Positions 34,001 through 45,416 are shown, counted from the stretch's first letter. The stretch is 64,000 nucleotides of DNA from Nyssa sinensis (GCA_008638375.1 CM018051.1:11872387-11936386); one strand, 5' to 3'. Notes: a model not told the origin generated them from the letters alone. Numbers and translations are program-made.

Positions 34001-34970
34001 ATGCTCCAACACGCCAAGGAATACGTGAAGAGGTGCGATAAGTGTCAACGTTTTGCGTCGTACCAACACCAACCGCATCAGGAACTCACTCCCATTGTGA
34101 GTCCATGGCCCTTTGTGCAGTGGGGGATGGATATCGTGGGCCCATTGTCGAAGGCACCACAGAACAGAAGATATTTGCTTATCGCCATCGATTACTTTTC
34201 CAAGTGGGCAGAAGCAGAACCCCTAACTCGCATTACAGAGGCAGAAGTAAAAAACTTTGTATGAAAAAACATCGTTTGCAGGTTCGGAGTCCCACGAGTT
34301 ATCATTTCAGACAACGGTACTCAATTTGCCGGGAAAGTGTTCTCTAAATTCTGTACCGACCTACACATTAGCCATCATTTCTCTTCTCCCGGTCACCCCT
34401 AAGCAAACGGACAGGCAGAGGTGACCAACCGAACCATCCTCGAAGCCATCAAGAAGAGGTTAGAGCAGGCCAAAGGGAGGTGGGTTGAAGAACTACCAGG
34501 AGTACTCTGGGCATACCGAACCACAAGGAAAACGTCAACGGCCGAGACGCCCTTCTCACTCGCATACGGTACCGAGGCCGTCATCCCCGTGGAAATTGGC
34601 ATGCCGACACTAAGAACAGAAACCTTCGACCAGAATGCAAACAACCTCCAACATGTGGAAAATCTTGATCTTCTAGAAGAAAGGAGAGAACAAGCGGGGA
34701 TAAGGGCTGAAGAATATCGGCGAAGGGTGGCCAAAAGCTTCAATTAGAAAGTGAAACCCGTGAGCCTAGGGCTCAACGACCTGGTTCTAAGAAGAGTCTT
34801 CCCCAATACTAAGGATCCCACCATGTGAAAGCTATCCCCGAACTGGGAGGGACCTTACAAAATCATCAAGATCAATAGGCCTATGACCTATTGGCTAGAA
34901 GATATGTCTGGGAAACTAGTGCCGAGGCCCTAGAATGTTGAGCATCTAAAAAAGTACTATCAATAAATCT
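31046..34970 (+). pseudogene. pol (protease, RT, RNase H, integrase) of the Tat-type element
   Basis: Protease: RRVLVDTGCSTNILFYEPF (about 31240), with Cys where the family has Ser after DTG. RT: KWRVCIDYNDLNKACPKDSF (about 32106), FMDAYSGYNQIQMHPQDQEK, MPFGLKNAGATYHRLVNRMF and the YIDD site at 32414-32425. RNase H: YVDGSS (about 33266), then DSQLVVSQVLGEFTAKD and ADALANMAS. Integrase: HALTHGYYWP-type HHCC region with CDKCQRF (about 34036), GMDIVGPLS, SDNGTQFAG and NGQAEVTNR, the D,D,E triad. In-frame stops are at 32184, 32754, 32916, 33387, 34262, 34400, 34745, about 34827 and about 34931. Frameshifts lie near 31690 and 33732. Dead copy. Confidence 0.93.
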
Positions 34971-35007
34971 TTTACTATTAAGAATATGCTTGCCAAATAT
35001 AGCCAAA

Positions 35008-35645
35008 GGCCCCTACGAGCAAGAGTGCTGTAGTTAAGGTCTCCAATAAACAGGTCTTCAGACCTGCGCCAAAGGCCCCTACGAGCAAGAGCGCTGTAGG
35101 TAAGGTCTCCAATAAACAGGTCCTCAGACCTGTGCCAAAGGCCCCTACGAGCAAGAGCGCTGTAGGTAAGTTCTCCAATAAACAGGTCCTCAGACCTGCG
35201 CCAAAGGCCCCTACGAGCAAGAGCGCTGTAGGTAAGGTCTCCAATAGACAGGTCCTCAGACCTGCACCAAAGGCCCGTACGAGCAAGAGCGCTGTAGGTA
35301 AGGTCTCCAATAGACAGGTCCTCAGACCTTCTCCAAAGGCCCCTACGAGCAAGAGCGTTGTAGGTAAGGTCTCCAATAAACAGGTCCTCAGACCTGCGCC
35401 AAAGGCCCCTACAAGCAAGAGCGCTGTAGGTAAGGTCTCCAATAGACAGGTCCTCAGACCTTCTCCAAAGGCCCCTACGAGCAAGAGCGCTGTAGGTAAG
35501 GTCTCCAATAAACAGGTCCTCAGACCTTCCCCAAAGGCCCCTACGAGCAAGAGCGCTGTAGATAAGGTCTTCAATAAACAGGTCCTTAGACCTGGTCTGA
35601 AGGCCCCTACGAGCAAGAGCGCTATAGGTAAAATCTTAAACGAAA
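35008..35645. repeat. 66-bp tandem array, about 9.5 copies
   Basis: Units start at 35008, 35074, 35140, 35206, 35272, 35338, 35404, 35470, 35536 and 35602 (last partial). Each begins ggcccctacgagcaagagcg. As 66 is a multiple of 3, both strands stay open: plus units read KAPTSKSAVGKVSNKQVLRP, and minus units read LLLVGAFGAGLRTCLLETLP. Tandem arrays between pol and the 3' LTR are common in Tat-group elements. I regard neither reading as a proven protein. Low divergence between units points to recent expansion or homogenisation. Confidence 0.95.
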
Positions 35646-35957
35646 GGATCTCGATGGACATTCTTGAGGTCCGTTGATCGTTAGGTCAAAAAACCAACTA
35701 AGAATCTAATTATTACGTAGGCTGTTCAGTGTGACATACTGTCAATCGATACTTAAACTCTGGAACCACGGTTCCATTATCCGACCTTAGGTCTAGATTA
35801 TTCTTAGTCAGACGCTTAGCCTCTAGCGAAAGGGAAAAGTTTGTCGTCTTGATTTTAAGTTTAGCGAAGCCATAATTAAACAGTCGACTCATTCAAATTT
35901 AGTCCAAGGACAAGCATTATCTAGGCGAATACGGATCGGTATAACATAAAAGATACT

Positions 35958-35963
35958 TTTATT
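35958..35963 (-). terminator. Poly(A) signal of the antisense gene
   Basis: AATAAA on the minus strand, about 45 bases after the antisense stop at 36007, within an A/T-rich stretch. It lies between the antisense gene and the tandem array. Confidence 0.5.
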
Positions 35964-36006
35964 GAATAATGCCCAAATAGGCCAAAGACTACAAAAAAAA
36001 AAAAAA

Positions 36007-38076
36007 CTACTTCGGGGCGGTAGGGGGAGCAGAGTCCAAGGGGACAGCGTCTTCAACAAAGCCTTCACCTCCCTGCTCGGCAGGGGAACTCGGCGCTGAC
36101 TCACCGACCTCGACGTCGTCCAAAGTGAAGATATCAAGGTTTGGATATAGCTTCTGGATCTTCTTCCTGCAGAGCATATACCCTGAGTCCACGAGCTCCC
36201 TGCCCATGGAAGTAGCCAGACCCATTAGTCCGGCTTTTGTGGCCGCCCTAGCTTTAGCACGGGCCTCCTCTAGCTTCCGAGCCTCGGCCACCTCGGTCTC
36301 TTTCAGCCGGTTCCTCACAGATTCCAAATCTTCACGGAGTTTGTTCCTTTAGGTGAACAGGGACTCCACTCCCCGTTTGGCCTCCAAGAGTTGCGCCTCA
36401 AAATCCCCGCACTTAGCTTCCAAAGCATTCACTTGGGCACAAGATGCCTCGAGTTCTATACGAAAGGTGCCGAGCTCGGAGCGAGCCTCCTGCAGACTAG
36501 ACTGCGCTGCGCTCAATTCGGACTCAGCTAACCTCAGGCTTGATCTAGCAATGCCGAGGTCAGCCTGGACGGTCTTTAACTCAGCCTGAAGGACGCTGGC
36601 CCTCTCGGACTGGTCGAAGCAATCCATCAAAACACCTATCGCCCGAAGACCCTGCCAGTAAGGGTAAAAGAGTAAGTACGAACTAAGGTAAGCAGGCGAG
36701 ATTAAAAGTAAACTGAGGTTTACAAAGAACTTACCCTCGCATGACCCAACATAAGGTCAGCAATAATCTGTCTCGAGGGTCTGCTTGGGAAGCCAGAAGG
36801 GAGGCCTGCCTTCAAAGCGGACTTCATGGCCTCCGACCCCGAAGTTGCTTCGCTAGGATTGGAGGGGATCGAGTTCGGTCCTTCTGACGTGCTCGGAGAA
36901 GGGGGACTCGACACCTGCACCTTCGGAGTCCCAGTAGTCTCGGTAGCTTCTGGAGGCCTCTCGTCAGACCCCCGCCCTTCAGATCGGGGGACCTCGGCCG
37001 CATCATTGTTTTGGCTAGTAGGTGGTCTGTCAGCCTCGGAACGCCGGGCCTCTTGGGCCTCACGATTGCCCCTCAAAATCAATCTCCTCCTCTTCTGAGC
37101 AGATGGCGCGGCAGTTGAGGAAGACGGGACGCTCTTCTTTGTATTTGAGCTCGGTATAAAGCCCGCCAGCACATTCTTCTTGTAAGCGCTAGCCTCATCT
37201 TTTGTGAGATTGGCTGCCATCAGATTCTGAGGTGACAGCACTTCGTCGTGGGGACGATAAGCGGGCTGAAGGAGGCGTCGGTACCTCTCTGCGAGCTAGT
37301 CGGTAAACTTGGGCCTCTTCCGCTTATTTTTATCTGTAAAAGGAACACAAAAAGATCGAAGTTAAAATAGCCAGAAAAGAAAAAAAGGTGAAATCAGAGG
37401 ATTAACTTATCAGGTCTGAATACTCACCCTTCGGGCCGATGTGCCGAGGAAAGAAACTTAGATCGCCCTCAAAATCTTCGCGCTCCCAGCCTCCCCCTAC
37501 GAAGAAGTACCACTTCTTCCAGGTTTTATTAGAAGATGGTACCGAGGTGAGAGGTCTGAACCTCTGGTCAAAGCACGTATAAAAAAGTCCTTCCGATTTG
37601 AGGTACTTCAGATCCATCTGACAGCGAATGAGGTCCAAATCTACTTGGACCCCATTCAGATGACCTAAAACTATGAAGGCCAAAAGCTGCCTCTAACTAT
37701 TTACATTGAGATCGGCCGGGCATATATCGAAAAATGTAAAAAATTCCACTAAGAGGGGATGAAAAGGGAGACGTACACCCAGGTGAAACCACTCAAGGTA
37801 AGCACAGATCTCTCCCCTCTTGATATCAGAGGGACGATCCGAGGACTTAGGAACTCTACAGGTCACGTTTTTTGGGAAATCGTACTGTTTCCTAATGGCC
37901 TCGAGTATTCCCTTACTCATGGCACTCGCCCCCTCCTCCCTCACGGCTTGGCCAGACGGACTTGCCTCCCTATCACTAGACCTAAGCATGGAAGGGGAAG
38001 ATGAAACAGGGTCGGGACTGCCCGTGGTCCCCGATTCTACCGTAGCATCTACCTCGCCCGAGTTGGACATGGCCAC
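36007..38076 (-). pseudogene. Antisense three-exon gene of the Tat-type element (gypsy-type transposon protein plus coiled coil)
   Basis: Exons 38076-37428, 37333-36735 and 36651-36007 join in phase (649+599+645 nt = 631 codons including stop). Donors are GTGAGT and GTAAGT, acceptors TTACAG and GGCAG. Exon 1 has ICAYLEWFHLGVRLPFHPLL and FTFFDICPADLN, then WKKWYFFVGGGWEREDF. This is the pattern of the plant 'putative gypsy type transposon' family (PF04195, from memory). Exon 2 starts basic (DKNKRKRPKF) and is Ser/Pro-rich. Exon 3 is a long Ala/Glu/Leu coiled coil (SERASVLQAELKTVQADLG onward), ending DSAPPTAPK. Stops interrupt it at 37693, 37296 and 36349. Role unknown; a regulatory or chromatin role for such antisense genes is only a guess. 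Confidence 0.85.
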
Positions 38077-38271
38077 GGATAGAAAAATAAAAGCAAAGAA
38101 GAAGAAGAAGAACGAAAAATAACGAAGGGACTGGAAAATTACCGGCTCAAGGGCAGAAAGAAACGAACGACAGTCACCGGAGTTCTCTCTTGGTCGTCGG
38201 AAATCGCCTGTATGGTCCTCAGAAAATGTTTTGAAAATGGCGAAAGTGGGAGAGCGGAAGAGGGGTCCCTT

Positions 38272-38281
38272 TATTTATAAA
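38272..38281 (-). promoter_or_regulatory. TATA box of the antisense gene
   Basis: TTTATAAATA on the minus strand, 196 bases upstream of the antisense ATG at 38076, with a GC-richer leader between. It lies inside the element, about 270 bp from the 3' LTR, so the antisense gene has its own promoter candidate rather than using an LTR. Confidence 0.55.
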
Positions 38282-38534
38282 GTGGCGGTAAACCTTCGTT
38301 CAAAAAGTGTCTCGAGAACTGAACGGACTCTGCAAAAATGACGGCATCGGTTGATGAAACAGCGGCACACGTATTTAATGCGCCAAAGGCGGCTGTCGAT
38401 CTCTCGATGTACTAAAAGACATGCTAATAGAGCGCACGATCCCTCGAGATACGGAATGACACATTAAATGCCGACCACGTGACCTTTCCAAAACCACGAC
38501 CTGAGCTCTGAACGCGTCTTCAGACCTCAGGCTT

Positions 38535-38544
38535 AAGGGGGGAA
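38535..38544 (+). other. Polypurine tract
   Basis: AAGGGGGGAA four bases before the 3' LTR, the usual primer position for plus-strand DNA synthesis. Confidence 0.75.
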
Positions 38545-38548
38545 TAGC

Positions 38549-39086
38549 TGATACGCCCAGAATACATCCTCAAATGGGGGTTCGACACGTGTCGAGGATA
38601 TACCGTACGGTTTAAAGTACTACCCATACCGACGTTACCTAAGTACACCGATCTCAGCATAGTTGGAGCTCGACAAGCTCGTGGTCGTGCAGCTATACCG
38701 ACCTTATAATGGCGGGATAAAAGGTAAGGTATAGAAGCTGAAGAAGCAGGCAGCACTGAAAAACATGAAGGCAGAGGGTGGCAGAGGAGTGGTTGAGGGC
38801 AGTTATAATCACCGCCGTCAGGCGGCAGTGAACCCATACCCTGGAATCACCAACTCCTACCAACTCTGACAGGTAGTCGCATATAAATAGAAACCGATGA
38901 GGTATGTAAAGGAGACTCTTTTTTTTCTCTGGGATTTATGGTTATTATCTTTGATCACTTAACTAACTAAACCATGGGAGTGGCTACCACCGGAGCTCTC
39001 CCCGGTGGCTTACTAATTCCGTCCTTTTTCAAGAAACTCGATCAAGAGAGAGCCAGCCTTAAGGGGTTCAAATAGCTGCAGCATCA
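38549..39086 (+). repeat. 3' LTR of the Tat-type element
   Basis: 538 bp, same ends as the 5' LTR, TATA at 38882-38889. About 15 substitutions against the 5' LTR, 11 of them transitions, by eye. With the commonly assumed 1.3e-8 per site per year this is about one million years; the rate is an assumption. Confidence 0.95.
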
Positions 39087-39091
39087 AGATG

Positions 39092-39752
39092 TAAGTTGGG
39101 AATGATACAGATCCAAAATTATTAAAGACTCGTAGCCTCCGGAACACAATTTCTAATTTCATCTGTTAAAAAAATTAAATGAATACATGGATACACAATA
39201 GAGGCATTTCTACAAATACCTTATATGCGAAACTCGTAACTCGCCTCTGCACATAATCATTTCCTCAAAAATTATTCCCTCAATGCATCCTCATATGAAC
39301 TTTACTCCATGTCTTAACCATTGATTTTTGACCATTTTCACCTTTAAAAGGTTGCTCAAGGAACATCAGATTTGATACGTTGGTTGCTTGTGTCAAAAGA
39401 GAAATTGGGCTATTTTAAGTGCGAGGATAGCTAGCCACGTTTGTATTTTCTAACTTGGGAAAGTAGCCTGCTCAGTAACATTGGGTGATCTCACATTGCT
39501 GGTGCATGGCTGTCCACGCACTTCGATGACCAAACCTGCACTTCTCCTTTCATGTTGACCTCCACCGCCTCTTTGATTAACCTTATAACAATATAAGAAT
39601 CTCAACTTTACCCATTTGCAGAGCATCTATAACACCGTAACTCCCCTAATTCTCTTTATACTCTCCCTCTATACAAAAGAAGACACACTATCTCTCTCTC
39701 TCTCTCTAAAACTATAGAGAACAAGGAACTCAAACTACGAAGGTGACGACAA
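39092..39752. other. Spacer between Tat element and hAT element
   Basis: No gene. It continues the sequence interrupted by the Tat element. A CT microsatellite lies at about 39691-39707. Confidence 0.5.
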
Positions 39753-39760
39753 CGAGAGAA

Positions 39761-40727
39761 CAGGACGGCTCAACACATTCAGAGGCCTAAAACAAAATTA
39801 TAAAATAATGCTTTTTTATTTATTAAAATTTTATAAATTTTTATTTAAAATTTATTTTTCTAACTTTTTGATATGCAAAATTACTAATTAAATTTTTATA
39901 ATGAATTTCTTCTAACATTTCTATTTTAATTGATAGTATTACCAATCCACTTAATCTTTCTTGAGACATTGTTGATCTTAAGTAAGATTTTATTAATTTT
40001 AGTTTTGAAAAACTTTTTTCCACCGAAGCAACGGTTACTGGAATTGTTAACATTATTCTATAAGTAATATATGCATTTGAAAAAGAATCAAATTTTTTTA
40101 TATGATTGAGTGTCTCGATTAGAGTATTATTTTCTATTTGTATAACTTCTTTTCAAACTTTCAATTCTGAAAATAAATCTAAACTATCAATATCTGAATA
40201 ATTATTATATTTTAAGGAACATTCAAATTTAAGACAATGTTTTTTTAAACTATCATTGTCTAGTGACTTCCATTTTTTACCGCTAAAAAGAAAACCAAAA
40301 ATATTTTTATATATTTTAAATTGTTCAAATCTACTTTGAAGTGAAAAAATTACTTGATCTATTATGTATATAAAATAATCAATTCAGAAAATATAGCAGG
40401 TCGCAGAGTATTTTTCAGATAATATAGCAGGTTGTTAGGTTGCAGAGTTCTTTCTAGACTTAAAGAAAGAATTTTATTAATAAAAAATAAGAACGTTAAT
40501 TATTGAAAAAAGTAAAATGAAATAAACGAGAAGATAATAAATACTATCAAAAAGTAGTTATTAGGTGATAGTTGTATAATAAAGGAGAGAAATTAAGAAG
40601 ATGAAAAGTTTTATTTATTTTATTATAATAAATATATTTTTTTAAATATAAAAAAAAATTATAAGACTTAAAAAATTAGGGGGTCTAAAGCCAGGATTTT
40701 ACTGGCCTTACCCTCCCGCCGGCCCTA
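39761..40727 (-). mobile_element. hAT element, deletion derivative, 8-bp target duplication
   Basis: Ends CAGGACGGCTC and (reverse complement of right end) TAGGGCCGGC. The 8-bp duplication cgagagaa is at 39753-39760 and 40728-40735. The minus strand holds the hAT C-terminal dimerisation domain: LTIPVTVASVEKSFSKLKLI, KSYLRSTMSQERLSGLVILS, MLEEIHYKNLISNFA (40053-39841). A frame-broken upstream part reads SLDLFSELKV and TLIETLNHIKKFDSF. This is the TTF/zinc-finger MYM-type-1-like hAT group. The catalytic N-terminal two thirds are missing, so the copy cannot act by itself. Confidence 0.92.
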
Positions 40728-40735
40728 CGAGAGAA

Positions 40736-41880
40736 TCTAATGGTGCGGGTGTGCGAAACTTTGAGCTCGTAACCTAAACTAACCCAATATTTTGTTTTCA
40801 AAAATTATTGAATCAAAATTAATCCGAACTCATTTGAACCCAAACCAATTCAAAATTAGTAGAGTTGGGTCGGGGTCTCCGAATTGCAGGTTCTTTTGTG
40901 CACCCCACTGTAAGTAAGGCAAGTATTGCTTATTGCTATAAAAGCAAGCTCGGCTGCTTAGGTAAACAAATGAGCCAACTAACAGAGCTATAACTCGCGA
41001 ATTATTCCCCAGCAAAACAGAGGAAAAAGACTGTTGATACATATTTAATTAGTAGTGCAGTCTCAAATTTTCACTTTAGTGCACCTTTAACTCACAATTT
41101 TTAAATTTATTTTTGTTTTAATATCTTCTCCGTATTTAAAAATCGTGAATCTTATATTTTTACATTTTCATTCCAACCATCCCAATTTACAAATCATTAT
41201 TTATTCTCTAAATTCTCCTTTTTAAAATATTATTTATATTTAAAATATAATTATTTAACCTATATTTATTCAAAATTTAATTATTTATCACTATTTTTTT
41301 TGGTTAAAAACTTACACTATGTTTGGATAGAAGGAATTGGAAAGAAAGAAAAGGGAAGGAGAAGGAAAAAAAACTTATATCATGTTTGTTTTAAAAATTA
41401 GAAAGGAAAAGGAGGAAAAGAAAGGGAAAGGGAATGAGAACTTAACCCTCATTTTAGCCATTTTGTTATTCTTCTAAAAGTGGACGGAAACGGAAGAAAA
41501 GGAAAGAAAGATTTAATGAATTTTTATAAAAGTTAAAATAAAAATGACACATCTATTCTAAGGCATCCAAAAGGTATAATAATAAAATAATATAAAATCA
41601 TTTACTTTTCTTTCTCTTTTTTATCATTTCCAAACAATATAAAAGGCTTTCCTTTCCTTTCCTTTCATTAGTTATCCAAACATAAAGGAGGGATTATCCT
41701 CTCCTCTCATAACTAATATTCTTAAAAAATTAATTTTAAAATTTAAAATTTTATTTAAATAATTAATTATTAATTTAGAATATTTTAAAAATAATTAATA
41801 AATGAATAGTAATTTAAAAAATGAATAAAAACTTTCAATTCTGGAGATTAAAAATACTATTCTTTTTTCTTTTGTACCTT
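40736..41880. other. AT-rich spacer with a MITE-like inverted repeat
   Basis: 'tatgtttggata' at about 41324 and its reverse complement 'tatccaaacata' at about 41673 bound a roughly 360-bp segment rich in gaaag/ctttc. This is compatible with a MITE ('Tgtttggata' ends), but no target duplication was found. Surrounding sequence is A/T-rich without genes. Confidence 0.4.
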
Positions 41881-41884
41881 CAAA

Positions 41885-42790
41885 TTTTCACAGCTCCGCA
41901 AAACTCATTAACCCGCTCAGGATCTCACTGAGGGCCTCCCAACTCCATGCCCACATCATCAAATCTGAAATTCAAATAATTCCACTCATTTTCCATCACC
42001 TCATCAACTTCTATTCAAAATTCCAATGCCCATTTTACTCCCGCCAAATTTTCGACGAAACCCCAACATCGCGACCAAGCCTGTGCGATTCTTGGGAGGT
42101 TTGATATTGGGAAATCAATGCATTGTTTGGTGTAAAAACTGGGTTGGATTGTGACGTGTTTGTGGGGAGTTACGTGGTCGATATGTATGCGAAATGCGGG
42201 GAAACTGGAGACTCCCGGAAATGTTCAACGGAATGCCAGAAAGAAATGTGCTTTCTTGGACGGGAATGTTATATAGGTATACTCAATTGGGTGAAAATGG
42301 GGAGGCTTTGAGACTATTTAAGCAAGCTTTGTGGAGGATTTGGATGTTAATGTTATTACATTTTTGAGTGTTGTTCGGGTTTGTGACAGTTCTACACTTC
42401 TCGAATTAGGGAGGCAAATGCTCTGTTTGTGCTTAAAAATGATCTATGATTCGTCAAGCTTCGTGGTTAGTTAGCTGATTTCTTTGTATTCCAAGTGTGG
42501 GGTTACTAAAGGAGCTTATCGGGTGTTTGATGATATGCCACTTGAAAATTTACGCATGTGGAACGAAATACTGATTGCTTGTGCTCTGCAGACATACGCA
42601 AACAAGGCATCTGACTTGTGAAACCAAACTTCATTAATTTCTCTCGTGTGCTATATACTTGTAGTCACGCGGGGCTAGTTAAAGAGGGAAATATTACTTT
42701 GAGCTGATGTTATTTAGCCAGGGACTCAACATTATGCGTCCATAGTTCACTTGCTTGACCATATTGGGAAATTGCACCATGCAGTTTCAA
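41885..42790 (+). pseudogene. Pentatricopeptide repeat (PPR) pseudogene, PLS/DYW-type relative
   Basis: Plus strand, three frames. RISLRASQLHAHIIKSEIQI and LINFYSKFQCPFYSRQIFDE (41920-42065), then DVFVGSYVVDMYAKCGETGD (42150-42210). MFNGMPERNVLSWTGMLYRY and TQLGENGEALRLFKQAL follow (42218-42335), then LISLYSKCGVTKGAYRVFDD (about 42478) and SHAGLVKEG (about 42665). The order matches an organellar RNA-editing PPR of the MEF1/At5g52630 kind (from memory). A segment is missing after the second repeat, and there are frameshifts and stops. PPR proteins bind organelle RNA; this copy is non-functional. No introns are seen, as is usual for PPR genes. Confidence 0.82.
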
Positions 42791-45416
42791 TTATTGTGAG
42801 TGAACCATCGTTTTTATAGGTTTGAAGATGGGAGATGCTCCTGTGGTGACTATGGTGATTGAATTGTAAGAAATAGATTCACCTTGATGAATTTTTGTTA
42901 ACAGGTAAATATAAGAGGAAAATAGTTTTGCAATGATTGCTGGTGATTGAATTGTTACAAATTCATTGATCTGACCGAATTTTCTAGAATTAATATATAG
43001 GGGAGATTGTAAAGGATATTGTTTCAGTCCCTTTTTTCTATAAGAATATTGTTTCAGTCTCTTTTTTCTATCTTATTATTAGTATCATTTTTGGGTTGTT
43101 AAACTTTTTAGTTGAGAAAGAGTTAGTGATTGTTACTCTTTCATCTTCACTGAACTCCGTGATTTCCAATGTTGTAAGCATACACCTACTGTCAAAATCT
43201 TTTACATTGTAAGTTACACTCTCTTGTAAACTGGAAAAACAAAGAAGCCATGAAATGCATTCACCCATTAGTAATTGAGCTAATAAAATTCCAGCAACAA
43301 ACATATTCGTCACAAGATCAAGCTTTTAGTTTTCTACTTCAGCCATGTCCAATATAAGGTATGTGCCATATCATTGACCAACACCATCAATTGTTCTTGC
43401 ATGTGAATGAATAAGGGAAAAAAGTGGAAATAATATTCCCTATATTACATTGGAAATATCATTTTCATTATTTTTTTTAACAATAATAATGTTTTGAATT
43501 TTCTTTATTTCCACAAGAATCACAGGCACAACATAGAATTGGGAACTGTATGCCAAAGTTCTCTCTCTCTCTCTAAGAAGTTCTGTTGGTTACTTGCAAT
43601 TGATTCTCTTCTATAGTATCAGAAGTACGATTACCTGGCATAGTTAGCAATCGAAGAGTTTAAATCCTTGTAGGAAGCTAAGGATTCTATTGGTTAAGTT
43701 CCCAAGTTTACTGCTTTTCATTTTTGGCAGATGAATGATTTTATGATACCACTGAAATCATACTTCCAAAGTAAGATGCTTTAGATTTAAGATGATGTTG
43801 TCTCTTTCATTTTGAAAGATTATTTGCAGTCTGCTTTTATCGGGTTTTTACACTGGGCAATGGTCTCTGTCAAGTTAGTTCCCGCTGCTCGTTTTCTCCA
43901 TTATCTATGACCTGCTTGCTCCCAACTTACTGAGGCTTCAATGCATATGCTTAACGAAGGCGGACATGGACATAATATGCCTTTGATACTTGTATAGCAG
44001 CAATTTTATATGGATATGTCTATTAATAATGGTAACACTACTATACTGCAAAATACTTTAGTTACAAAATTTTACAAAATGTTTATATTTAGCTGTTGAC
44101 CTTTTCACAAGTAATTATCATAAATTTGTATTCAAATCTTTTGGGAACACAAAAAGGCCGTACCCAATTTACAAGGCTCCGCACTCAGCAGAGTTGAGAG
44201 AGGTTGTTGCTTGGTGTGATGGCAAGGTCTCTTCATAATTGATACCTTTTTCATGTGAAAAGAAACATGACCTGATTTGCATTTATGCAAGCATTGGACA
44301 TGGTTGTCCATGCAGTGACATTTTAAGTGATCCTCTTCAATTCAAAACTGATTATAGTCTAATTTTGAAGTGTTCTATGATTTGAAATTTTGAACAAGTC
44401 AGCCATTCCCCTGTGGAAGATTGGACACCTGAATCAAAATTGAGGAGAAATCCAAAACCTGAAGAATTGATCAAGAACAATTGAGGTAAGATTGGAGTTA
44501 TGCACAGAAACATGACTCTAGTAGAAACCAAGTCACTGCTGGATCAGAGAATCAGTGGGAACCCATCACTTCCTCGAACATGGAAAGAAAAAAAGAAATT
44601 CATCTTTATTGTTTATATTCCCTTGCCATTTCTATTAACTAAACTAGCAACTTGAAACCTGTCAGAAGTACCATAGAGTCAGAAGGTAAAATTTATGAGT
44701 AATGATTTATGGCCCATCCCTCACCCAGTGACACATTGCATGGGTGAAGATATATAAATCATTTCTCAAAATTTAAAGTCATTTTGAGATGTGTACTGCT
44801 GAGATGTGTACCTTTTACTAAGTTAAGACTAACAAATTAAACCACATACTTTTTTCTAATTATATATGGAGGTGTCCTGTCTTAAATCACTTTCTATGAT
44901 CTTTTGTATTCATAGCTCTAAACCTACTGATAAAAAAAGAAGAAGCTCTGAACCCTTTCATAATCAAATTATTGAAAAGCTTAGTTGATTTTTAATTCGC
45001 TCTAAATAGATGACTCTGGTGGCTTTGAATAAAATCTTCAAGCTATCGTTGCAAGTGCATTTGCAAATCACAATTTCAACAATTGTTTCTTGCAAGTTGC
45101 AGCTGTGATTTGTTTTTGATCCAACATTATTCATTTTCGTGCTTATTTTTTGTCCTTTTGTCTTTTTTTTTTTTTGTCTTTCCTTTTTCATGTTTTACAT
45201 GGCTAATGGCTTTATCTGCAGTTGGATTTGGCTCTGGGACTAGTTCCCCTCTCTCTCTGTTGCTGTTGTGTTATGGTTTGGATCAAGATTATTTACAGAC
45301 ATCAATGTTCTTCAACTCCTATGTTTAGGCATCCTGGTATTTCTCTCCTGAAACTAAAGATTCGTTTTTCTTTTGTACATTTACATTGGATTTCAGATAA
45401 TTTGGGAGCCGACAAT
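42791..45416. other. Long spacer without recognisable gene
   Basis: AT-rich, stop-dense in all frames. Only short low-complexity runs (CT at about 43560) are seen. Isolated open frames show no family resemblance. Confidence 0.5.

Larger units (their letters stand above)
29061..39086 (+). mobile_element. Ty3/gypsy element of Tat/Retand type, complete with both LTRs
   Basis: A 10,026-bp element bounded by 538-bp LTRs that begin TGATACGCCC and end GCAGCATCA. The target duplication agatg is at 29056-29060 and 39087-39091. Order on the plus strand: 5' LTR, primer site, gag, protease, RT, RNase H, integrase, 66-bp tandem array. On the minus strand a three-exon gene follows, then polypurine tract and 3' LTR. 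An extra antisense gene downstream of integrase is known in the Tat group (Grande, Retand and relatives). The two LTRs differ at about 15 of 538 positions by eye, without indels. All plus-strand genes are broken. Confidence 0.95.

Noticed and set aside
34985..35645. CRISPR-like array
   Set aside because: Head-to-tail 66-bp tandem repeat without spacers, inside a retrotransposon.
34978..35661. 227-residue minus-strand open frame
   Set aside because: It is the reverse reading of the 66-bp tandem array; open only because 66 is divisible by 3.
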